From Pseudoalteromonas sp. P1-25 (GTDB lineage: Bacteria > Pseudomonadota > Gammaproteobacteria > Enterobacterales > Alteromonadaceae), in the NCBI RefSeq assembly GCF_001401805.1, contig NZ_LKDW01000002.1, positions 124,001 through 188,000 on the forward strand: DNA of 64,000 nucleotides, in the 5' to 3' direction. A model generated the notes under the pieces. That model did not search any database, was not told where the DNA came from, and was given only the letters and a program-made list of their open reading frames with translations. The translations under genes were made by a program, and so were the position numbers. Of this stretch, positions 28,233 through 35,096 are shown piece after piece (positions within the stretch are counted from its first letter, which is position 1; every line of letters begins with the position of its first letter).

Positions 28233-28277
28233 TATAAATTGATATTTAAGTGCATAGCCAACCTGTTAGGAATGATG

Positions 28278-29306
28278 ATGAGTAATAACAGCCATGTACT
28301 AGAAATTATCCAAGGGGTAATTGCACGCTTTTGCAAAACAAATAACACCAATGTGCCAATTACTCTCATCAACAAATTACAGTGTAATTATATTTGTTTA
28401 CAGATTGCCCCTGAGCAGATGATTATACAATGTGAGGCGTTTATTTTGCCTTCGTTAAAAGCCGCTAAAAGCAATTTTGTGCTAACAGTAGAGGCTAATT
28501 TACAGGGGGTTAATTTAAATTACTGGGTAGACTCTAACCCTGAAATGCACACCATTGACATTCATGGTTTGCTAGCAACCCGTGAGCCAATATTATCTGT
28601 CGATACAGGTAAGGAGTGGGTCAATGCATCAAGTAGTAACCCAGATTTACACCAAAGCATTCACTACTTAGCTAATTCAAGTGCACAAAACTTTGGTTTA
28701 AAACTCGCCGAGGGCAGCAACGATAATGTTTTAAATATCGAAGATGCACGTCACTTATCTGCAGAAGCGCTCGCTAACCACCTTTTAAATAATGACGAGT
28801 CACAAAGCATAAAAATTTGTGCATTTGATGCGCTCAGTGAGTTACAAGACCAACAGGTTATGTCACAGCCGGTATTAGCGTGGCCTTTTTTTGATACTGA
28901 TTTAGTGCACGCGATAAATAACCTTAATACTCACAATAAATTATCAGTCCTGGTTGCTGATGATAGCTTGCCAAGTCAAGTTGCTACCAAAGTTATGCTT
29001 GAAATGCTCGGGTGCGCCGTGACGTGCGCAGAAAATGGCTCAAGTGCCTTACTCATTGCCCAGCAAGAACCTTTCGATTTACTGCTGTTAGATGAGCGTA
29101 TGCCGGGAATGTTTGGCAGTGATGTAGCCCAGCAACTCATTAAGCAAAATACCCCAAACGACAATACACCAAAAGTCATTTTAACGGGCATTACTGAAGA
29201 GCAGCAAATTGCGCAGCTTTTTGAAAAAGGGGCGACTCACTATCTTCAAAAACCAGTTACAAAAGCGGTATTAGAAGAGTTTATAAAGCCTTGGCAAGCT
29301 GCCTAA
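28278..29306 (+). CDS. Orphan response regulator with C-terminal receiver domain
   Basis: 342 residues from the ATG at 28278. Three ATGs stand in tandem; the last has TTAGG at a workable distance of 7 bp. The first 230 residues match nothing I recognise and show no HTH or catalytic motif. The C-terminal REC domain has the acidic pair in VLVADDSLP, phosphoacceptor Asp272 in LLLLDERMPG, Thr in VILTGIT and Lys in LQKPVT. With no output domain after REC it may work by protein contact, perhaps accepting phosphate from the hybrid kinase two genes downstream. First gene of an operon behind a LuxO-type site and a sigma-54 promoter. Confidence 0.78.
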   Translation: MSNNSHVLEIIQGVIARFCKTNNTNVPITLINKLQCNYICLQIAPEQMIIQCEAFILPSLKAAKSNFVLTVEANLQGVNLNYWVDSNPEMHTIDIHGLLATREPILSVDTGKEWVNASSSNPDLHQSIHYLANSSAQNFGLKLAEGSNDNVLNIEDARHLSAEALANHLLNNDESQSIKICAFDALSELQDQQVMSQPVLAWPFFDTDLVHAINNLNTHNKLSVLVADDSLPSQVATKVMLEMLGCAVTCAENGSSALLIAQQEPFDLLLLDERMPGMFGSDVAQQLIKQNTPNDNTPKVILTGITEEQQIAQLFEKGATHYLQKPVTKAVLEEFIKPWQAA

Positions 29307-29327
29307 AACTCTACTTAGGAGAACGCT

Positions 29328-29924
29328 ATGAACGATTTATCAAAAACAGCTTTGCTACTTATAGGCTTTCAAAACGACTATTTTTCACCTGATGGCATTT
29401 TATATCAAGTTGTTGAAGAGTCATCGCGGGTAACCGGTGTGGTAAATAACACCTTAGCGCTGTTAGACAAATACATAGACAAATTCGCTTTAGTGCTTAG
29501 TACACCCATTCACTTTACACAAGATTACAGCGAGCTTAAAAACCCCATTGGTATTTTAAAAGTCATTGCCGAAGTCGGTGCTTTTAAAGCAAACTCGTAC
29601 GGGGCGCAAGGCATTAAAGAGTTCGATAAATATGGCGAACGTATTGTGCAAATTCCAGGTAAACGAGGGCTCAATGCCTTTACTCATACAGAGCTTGCGA
29701 ATGTACTCAATAACAACGGAATAACCGATATTGTTTTGGCTGGCACGGTGACCTCTATTTGTATTGATTCGACTGCACGTTCAGCTGTGGAGCTAGGTTT
29801 TAACGTGACGGTGCTTAATGACTGCACATCAAGTAGAACGCCATTTGAGCAAACATTTTACTGTGAAGACGTTTTTCCACTCTATGCCAAGGTGTGCAGC
29901 CATGCCGAGTTAGTAAATGAATGA
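29328..29924 (+). CDS. Isochorismatase-family cysteine hydrolase
   Basis: 198 residues. The catalytic triad of the family is visible: Asp17 in GFQNDYF, Lys112 in PGKRGLNAF and Cys145 in TSICIDSTARSA, preceded by the cis-peptide region AGTV. Relatives hydrolyse amide or ether bonds in nicotinamide, ureidoacrylate, carbamoyl sarcosine or isochorismate. The substrate here is unknown. It lies between a receiver protein and a hybrid kinase, overlapping the kinase gene by 8 bp. An enzyme in a signalling operon suggests that it makes or removes a small signal; that is inference. Ribosome-binding site TAGGAG. Confidence 0.85.
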   Translation: MNDLSKTALLLIGFQNDYFSPDGILYQVVEESSRVTGVVNNTLALLDKYIDKFALVLSTPIHFTQDYSELKNPIGILKVIAEVGAFKANSYGAQGIKEFDKYGERIVQIPGKRGLNAFTHTELANVLNNNGITDIVLAGTVTSICIDSTARSAVELGFNVTVLNDCTSSRTPFEQTFYCEDVFPLYAKVCSHAELVNE

Positions 29925-32736
29925 GGCGAAAATGGAAGAAAAAGATGAGCTACAAGTACAAGTCCACTATGCGTTAATTGAGCAACTTTCAGCAAACACT
30001 CGCAGGCAAACTAAACTACTTGCTTTGCTTGATGAGTGTGTATTTGAATGCGATAAGCATTTAGTTTTTAGTTACGTCAACGAAGCGTGGCTCAATAAGC
30101 TAGGGTTTACACCGGCCATGCTTATAGGTAAAAAAATTACCTCTTTATTAGAAATTAATGACAGATTAAAGCTGTCGGCATATATTGAGTCTATTTTTGA
30201 TGAGTCATTTAGCGCAAGCATAGAGCTGCAGGTTAAAAACAATGATGGGCTAAGTAATTGGTTCGAAATGCGCATAGCGTGTGACGATAACGGCGGTTTT
30301 ATTGGCTCTTTACATGATATACAACGCCACAAAGATTACCAATACCTGCTCACCGAGCAACAAGTGTATGCCAAGCGACTCTCTTTAGTGGCAAGCCATA
30401 CTAATAATTTAGTCATAATTACCGATCGTTTCGGTAAAATAGAGTGGGTTAATAAAAGCTTTGAAATACTGACCAGCTATAAATGTGAGGAAGTCATCGG
30501 GCTTAGCCCCGGTAAGCTATTGCAAGGACCAAAAACCAGCTCAGAATCACGCCAATTAATGGCTAAAGCGATAAAAAATGCCGAGCCATTTCAAATTGAA
30601 ACAGTCAATTATGATAAGTATCAAAACGAATACTGGGTGGCTATTGATGCCACTCCGGTAAAAGACGACGATGGAAGAGTTAAGCATTTTATAGCCATAG
30701 AAACGAACATTACCCAGCGTGTAAAAGCTGAACAAGCAATGGCCGAAATAGAATATAACTACCATTCTGTGGTCGATAATATTCCTGATATTGTATTGCG
30801 GTTAGACGCGCAGGGCTGTTTATTGTTTATGAATAAAGCGTGGCAAGATTTCTTTCAAACTGACATGAATAAACACCTTGGTTTGCCCATTGCTAATTTT
30901 ATAATGTGTGAGGATGTTGAAAAGTTAAATACGGCTCTCGCCAGCTATACAGATGGCAGCCGAGAAGTAAAGCGCTTGGATATTAGATTCACTAACGCAC
31001 TAAACGAGCCAAACTGGGTTGAAATGACCCTTACACCAATTACTTCATTTAACGGTACACACTTAACGTCTATAGCCGCTACCGTTGTGGATATTCAAGA
31101 GCGTGTGATAGCTGAACAAATACTCTTAGAAGCTAAGCATCAGGCAGAGTCGTTGGCGGAGTCTAAAAGTCGGTTTATGGCAAATATTAGTCATGAAATA
31201 CGTACACCTTTAAATGCGGTGATTGGGTGTGCTGATATTTTGCATGACACAGGGCTTACGACTGAGCAAAAACGTTACACTCAGATGATTAAAACAAGCT
31301 CAGATGCGTTATTAAGCATATTAGACGATGTATTGACATACTCGCGTTTTGAAGCACAAGCAATTTCAATTGATAATCAGCCATTTAGTCTCGACACTTG
31401 TTTAGAAGAAGCTATTGATATAGTGAGCGAAAGCGCTGTACAAAAAGGGCTTGAGCTCATTTTTGATCTGCACCCTGATGTTCCGGTTCAAGTGATTGGC
31501 GATCATGGTCGTATAAGGCAAATAGCTATAAACTTACTCTCGAATGCTATTAAGTTTACCCAAAAAGGGGCACTCATCGTCACTGCCCAGTGTGCCGAAT
31601 TTAAAAACAATAAATTTACGTTGCAGCTTAGCTTCAAAGACACTGGTATAGGAATTGCTCAAAACAAACTCGACAGTATGTTTAAGCCCTTTATTCAATC
31701 TGATAATTCTATTACACGAGAATATGGCGGTAGTGGTTTAGGGTTAGCCATATGTAAGCAAATATGTGATGCTGCAGGGGGTGATATTACTGTCAATTCC
31801 CAGTTTGGTGTAGGGAGTGAGTTTATTGTTACTTACCCGTTACTCATAGACACAAGCGGGCAAGTGCAAAGGGAAGGGTTTTCTGCTAGAGCGAAAAAAC
31901 CTAATGTTTGTGTGTTCAGTAAAAACTCCCCCCTAAACACAGCGATAGAGCATATGCTTACCCGCCATTCTATTGATTACTCACGTGTTCAAAGCCTATC
32001 GAAGTTAAGCTCTATTGCAACACCTGACGCTATTGTTACAACTAACAAGCGTGATTTAGAAGCAGCGCAACAATTTTTAAAAAATCACCCGCGTTTAAAT
32101 GAGCCGTGCCTATTACTTATAGATTTATTAGGTAAGAGCCAAAAGGAAGAGGCACCAAGCGATGGCATGCTTAGACTAAATGGCCCCTTTAAACCTTCTC
32201 ACCTCCCTAGAGCAATTGTTGCACTTGAGGAAGCGCTTTTTCACCTTAATATTATTTTTACTAATAAAAAAGAAATTTCGAAAAATACAAACACAATAAA
32301 GGCTCAACCATTTAAAGGTACACATGTACTTGTTGTTGAAGACAATAAAAATAATCAAATAGTCATTCAGCAATTTTTAGAGCAGCAAGGGTGTTTAGTA
32401 AAAATAGCTAGCAACGGACTAGAGGCAGTTGAAAAAGTTAAAACTCAAACAATAGATCTAATATTTATGGACATACAAATGCCAATTTTAGACGGTATTT
32501 CTGCGACTAAAAAAATCAGAGAATTATCTATCGTTACACCTATTATAGCGCTAACAGCGAATGCTATTCATGGCGATAAAGAGCGTTTTATTAAGGCAGG
32601 GATGAATGACTATTTAGCAAAACCAATAATTAGCAGAAAACTTAATCTGCTTTTGAATCAATACTTACCAAAACTTGATGACGTTAAACACTCTAAGCTA
32701 GAGCGTATCAATGAAATTTGGTCATTATTAAAGTAA
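29917..32736 (+). CDS. Hybrid sensor histidine kinase with PAS domains and C-terminal receiver
   Basis: 939 residues, without transmembrane helices, so it is cytoplasmic. Three PAS regions lie at about residues 28-140, 155-275 (with a typical PAC end, FIAIETNITQR) and 285-400. The HisKA box has His426 in ANISHEIRTPLNAVIG. The HATPase domain has NLLSNAIKFT, DTGIGIA and GGSGLGLAI. A degenerate receiver-like stretch without acceptor Asp covers about 660-785, and a full REC follows with Asp852 in LIFMDIQMP. No Hpt domain is present, so an external Hpt protein is needed; the LuxU-like protein 2 kb downstream is the obvious candidate. The start at 29917 overlaps the hydrolase gene; ATG 29932 is an alternative. 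Confidence 0.9.
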   Translation: MNEAKMEEKDELQVQVHYALIEQLSANTRRQTKLLALLDECVFECDKHLVFSYVNEAWLNKLGFTPAMLIGKKITSLLEINDRLKLSAYIESIFDESFSASIELQVKNNDGLSNWFEMRIACDDNGGFIGSLHDIQRHKDYQYLLTEQQVYAKRLSLVASHTNNLVIITDRFGKIEWVNKSFEILTSYKCEEVIGLSPGKLLQGPKTSSESRQLMAKAIKNAEPFQIETVNYDKYQNEYWVAIDATPVKDDDGRVKHFIAIETNITQRVKAEQAMAEIEYNYHSVVDNIPDIVLRLDAQGCLLFMNKAWQDFFQTDMNKHLGLPIANFIMCEDVEKLNTALASYTDGSREVKRLDIRFTNALNEPNWVEMTLTPITSFNGTHLTSIAATVVDIQERVIAEQILLEAKHQAESLAESKSRFMANISHEIRTPLNAVIGCADILHDTGLTTEQKRYTQMIKTSSDALLSILDDVLTYSRFEAQAISIDNQPFSLDTCLEEAIDIVSESAVQKGLELIFDLHPDVPVQVIGDHGRIRQIAINLLSNAIKFTQKGALIVTAQCAEFKNNKFTLQLSFKDTGIGIAQNKLDSMFKPFIQSDNSITREYGGSGLGLAICKQICDAAGGDITVNSQFGVGSEFIVTYPLLIDTSGQVQREGFSARAKKPNVCVFSKNSPLNTAIEHMLTRHSIDYSRVQSLSKLSSIATPDAIVTTNKRDLEAAQQFLKNHPRLNEPCLLLIDLLGKSQKEEAPSDGMLRLNGPFKPSHLPRAIVALEEALFHLNIIFTNKKEISKNTNTIKAQPFKGTHVLVVEDNKNNQIVIQQFLEQQGCLVKIASNGLEAVEKVKTQTIDLIFMDIQMPILDGISATKKIRELSIVTPIIALTANAIHGDKERFIKAGMNDYLAKPIISRKLNLLLNQYLPKLDDVKHSKLERINEIWSLLK

Positions 32737-32984
32737 AAAGTAACACCGTTGTATTACAGCTTAAATGAAAGCTAAATATGACCTAATAAGGCCTTACATC
32801 GATATTTAAAGTTAATGATTTTTTGAAGGTAGAAGACGTGTTTTAAAATGTACTATGAATTAATTTTTTTATTTTACTAAACCTTAAGCTGTTAACTAAA
32901 CGACTAATTGGTACCTTAATACTAGTTTCTTTTGATTATAAAACTAATCTATACCTGCCCCTTTTGAATTATTTTTAAATTGGT

Positions 32985-33027
32985 TTGCATTTTGCAAATC
33001 AAAATGAAATTGAATTTCATAATGCAA
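32985..33027. promoter_or_regulatory. Paired LuxO-type operators
   Basis: TTGCA-TTT-TGCAA at 32985-32997 is a perfect dyad. TTTCA-TAA-TGCAA at 33015-33027 has one mismatch. Their centres are 30 bp apart, about three helical turns, which places both on one DNA face. They lie about 100-140 bp upstream of the sigma-54 promoter at 33126. Confidence 0.72.
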
Positions 33028-33125
33028 TTGGTTACTCAGCGAGTTTTTATCTTCTTCTATTAAACATATTATTTTAATTATTGATTTAAAAAGACTTAAA
33101 TTTTTTATCCTCATTTAATTTAATG

Positions 33126-33141
33126 TGGCATGGCTTTCGCT
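33126..33141 (+). promoter_or_regulatory. Sigma-54 promoter of the small membrane protein gene
   Basis: TGGCAT-GGCTT-TCGCT has the invariant GG-N10-GC (33127-33128 and 33139-33140). Transcription would start near 33152, giving a leader of about 66 nt. Confidence 0.68.
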
Positions 33142-33217
33142 ACATAGACATCAAGTAAAGCGAAATAATCGCAGTTACAAATTTATTATATCGTCATATG
33201 ATTTTAAGGTGTCTATT

Positions 33218-33508
33218 ATGCAAACTAATACTAAAGTTAAACAGCAACCAAAAAAAATGTCTTTTGTTCTTACTCCTGAGTTAATGGTGCTGTCTATTAT
33301 TATTGTTGCAGCGGTTATTGTGGGTGCAACGGCACTGAGAGGCACAGTTACTATTGAGCCTGTTAACGAAGGCAATACTGAGATGTTTACGAATAAATTT
33401 AGTAATAGTGAGTTAGACAATGCCACTATTGAAAGTGCTTCATTAAATTACGCCCAAAACATCAATAAGCAAGCTGAGCAATCAGGCTCGCAAGGTTTAA
33501 ACAATTAA
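33218..33508 (+). CDS. Hypothetical small single-span membrane protein
   Basis: 96 residues from the ATG at 33218, which has AAGGTG 8 bp upstream; the frame is open further upstream, but that part overlaps the promoter. A short basic N-terminus (about 1-14) is followed by one transmembrane helix, PELMVLSIIIVAAVIVGATA (about residues 20-40). The tail of about 55 residues is polar, rich in Asn, Ser, Glu and Gln, and probably periplasmic. I do not recognise the family. It has its own LuxO-type operators, sigma-54 promoter and terminator, so it is a dedicated output of the local regulon. Possible roles (regulator, secreted-matrix or pilin-like component) cannot be told apart. Confidence 0.72.
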   Translation: MQTNTKVKQQPKKMSFVLTPELMVLSIIIVAAVIVGATALRGTVTIEPVNEGNTEMFTNKFSNSELDNATIESASLNYAQNINKQAEQSGSQGLNN

Positions 33509-33534
33509 ACAATACTTCCCCTTTAGTATTTTTT

Positions 33535-33566
33535 GGCTGACTCTAAGTAATTAGGTCAGCCTTTTT
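33535..33566 (+). terminator. Terminator of the small membrane protein gene
   Basis: GGCTGAC / GTCAGCC stem with a 13-nt loop and a run of five T; 26 bp after the stop. Confidence 0.85.
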
Positions 33567-33638
33567 ATTTTATGCTGATCTATAAACGCAAAACGACATT
33601 TTTTACGTGTTTTTCCTCAACTTGCGTGTCAGTGTGAT

Positions 33639-33651
33639 TTGCAAAATGCAA
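33639..33651. promoter_or_regulatory. LuxO-type operator upstream of the EAL gene
   Basis: TTGCA-AAA-TGCAA, extended to a perfect 7-3-7 palindrome (ATTTGCA/TGCAAAT). It lies about 90 bp upstream of a sigma-54 promoter. Confidence 0.75.
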
Positions 33652-33736
33652 ATATCCCTCCAGATGATTTCAAGCTAAATAGATAAATTTAACCCATTGA
33701 AAGTATAGACTTTATTTATTCTTTTATACGTATTTT

Positions 33737-33752
33737 TGGTCTGTATATTGCT
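33737..33752 (+). promoter_or_regulatory. Sigma-54 promoter of the EAL gene
   Basis: TGGTCT-GTATA-TTGCT: perfect -12 element TTGCT and invariant GG-N10-GC. Start of transcription near 33763, 35 bp before the ATG at 33798. Confidence 0.75.
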
Positions 33753-33797
33753 AATGTATAACAAGTTTATGTTTTGCCTTTATTTGTGGAGAAATTT

Positions 33798-34613
33798 ATG
33801 AATGCGTTTAAAAGCTTAGAGCCTACCAATACGGTCAACATTGCACGCTGGCACGAACTAGAGCAAATTATGACGCATGCTATGAAAAACCATTGCTTTA
33901 ATATGGTTTATCAGCCTCTTGTGTCTTTAACTAGTGGTCAACTAGTTGGCTTTGAGTCTTTAGTACGTTGCGAATCTTCACGCTATGGTGCGGTTGGCCC
34001 CGACGAATTTATACCGCATGTGGAGCAATCAGGCATGATTTTAGATTTGGGGGATTGGATTTTCAAGCAAACACTGAGTGACTTAAGCGAAATGAGAAAG
34101 ATAGGTATGGACGATATAACTATTTCACTAAACATTTCACCTATACAAATTATTGAAGGGAATGTGTTCTCTAAAGTAATGACTTTACTCGATAAATATC
34201 AGATAGATCCAGCGGCCATAAAAGTAGAATTAACAGAAACAGCGTTAATCAAAAGTCCTCAACGTATAGCCAAAACATTTGAGCATTTTCACAAAGAAGG
34301 GGTGAAAATTTGGCTAGACGATTTTGGTACGGGCTATGCTTCGCTGGGGCTTTTACGGCAGTTTAATATTGATGGGCTAAAAATAGACCGTAGTTTTATA
34401 AGCGGTATTACAACTAACAATGAGGACTTTACGTTGTGCAGCGCAATTATCGCTATGGCGCAAAGGTTAGGCCTTGAAACCATTGCTGAGGGAATTGAAC
34501 ATCGTGAGCAATTACAGATATTAGAGCAGCTAGGGTGTGATGTCGCGCAGGGTTACTTACTCGGCAGGCCAAGTAGTTTAGCTAATAATACGGCGACTTG
34601 GGTAAAAATGTAA
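33798..34613 (+). CDS. EAL domain c-di-GMP phosphodiesterase
   Basis: 271 residues from the ATG at 33798, which has GGAGA 7 bp upstream; a TTG at 33774 is less likely. It is a stand-alone EAL domain with a short N-terminal helix. The signature reads FESLVR (ESL in place of EAL; the Glu metal ligand is kept). The other catalytic positions are present: N in LNISP, E in ELTETAL, DD in LDDFGTGYASLGLLR, K in LKIDRSF, E in AEGIEH and Q in DVAQGYLLGRP. It should hydrolyse c-di-GMP to pGpG in the cytosol. A LuxO-type dyad and sigma-54 promoter place it under the neighbouring activator, linking that relay to c-di-GMP turnover. Confidence 0.9.
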   Translation: MNAFKSLEPTNTVNIARWHELEQIMTHAMKNHCFNMVYQPLVSLTSGQLVGFESLVRCESSRYGAVGPDEFIPHVEQSGMILDLGDWIFKQTLSDLSEMRKIGMDDITISLNISPIQIIEGNVFSKVMTLLDKYQIDPAAIKVELTETALIKSPQRIAKTFEHFHKEGVKIWLDDFGTGYASLGLLRQFNIDGLKIDRSFISGITTNNEDFTLCSAIIAMAQRLGLETIAEGIEHREQLQILEQLGCDVAQGYLLGRPSSLANNTATWVKM

Positions 34614-34625
34614 CTTAACTGAATG

Positions 34626-34645
34626 TTTCAATTTGCAAAATGCGA
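34626..34645. promoter_or_regulatory. LuxO-type operator over the luxU-luxO promoter
   Basis: TTGCA-AAA-TGCGA (34633-34645, one mismatch) overlaps a second copy, TTTCA-ATT-TGCAA (34626-34638, one mismatch). A possible -10 TATAAA lies at 34666-34671, so the dyads cover the -35 zone. No GG-N10-GC was found here. This arrangement fits negative autoregulation, as known for Vibrio luxO. Confidence 0.6.
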
Positions 34646-34713
34646 AAAACGACTTACTCTAAAAGTATAAACCTAGTGAAGCATTACATTACAATAATAA
34701 ATAAAGGCCTGAT

Positions 34714-35085
34714 ATGCCAATACCAGAAGAACATATAGACAACACCATTACTCAAGCACATGTGCTAGCGCAATTAGAGCAAGATGTTGGCTCACTCACT
34801 TTAGTAAGGCTGGTAAATTTATTTATTACTGAATTAGAGGAAATGCGACTTCGACTTAAACAAGCTATTGATGAGCAAGATGAAGATAATATTAAAGATA
34901 TAATGCACGTACTTAAAAATTCTGCCGCGCTTTACGGTGCTTTAACACTGGCAGCCCTAGCTAGCCAGTTACATGATTACCCACCAGTTACCATTGAAGA
35001 AAATATCCATGCTGCCCAAATCGTTCAACATAATCTAGAAAAAACCCATGCTGCATATCAAGTTATTGCACAAAATATTACTTAA
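34714..35085 (+). CDS. luxU: LuxU-like Hpt phosphotransfer protein
   Basis: 123 residues, a single Hpt four-helix domain. The phosphorylated residue is His65 in the motif MHVLKNSAALYG (family pattern H-x-L-K-x-S-A-x-x-x-G). Size, position of the His (Vibrio LuxU His58) and its place 11 bp before a LuxO-like gene make it a LuxU-type relay protein. It would receive phosphate from hybrid kinases such as the one at 29917-32736 and pass it to the next gene product. The name is by analogy; the input signal is unknown. Confidence 0.8.
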   Translation: MPIPEEHIDNTITQAHVLAQLEQDVGSLTLVRLVNLFITELEEMRLRLKQAIDEQDEDNIKDIMHVLKNSAALYGALTLAALASQLHDYPPVTIEENIHAAQIVQHNLEKTHAAYQVIAQNIT

Positions 35086-35096
35086 AAGGTTCTGCT

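Larger units (their letters stand above)
32737..33217. other. Regulatory intergenic region before the small membrane protein gene
   Basis: 481 bp without a supported gene, very AT-rich. It contains a perfect LuxO-type dyad, a second one-mismatch copy 30 bp further on, another dyad (TGAAAT-TGA-ATTTCA at 33005-33019) between them, and a sigma-54 promoter match at 33126. I saw no Qrr-like small RNA and no terminator between the dyads and the promoter. Confidence 0.6.

Noticed and set aside
28228-28243. TGGCAT-N5-TTGAT as the sigma-54 promoter
   Set aside because: It has GA where the -12 GC is required; the overlapping TGGCAA-N5-TGGCA keeps GG-N10-GC and was preferred.
32737-33217. A Qrr-type small RNA behind the LuxO-type sites
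   Set aside because: The sigma-54 match at 33126 leads straight into the 96-residue gene, no Qrr core sequence was seen and no terminator lies between promoter and gene.
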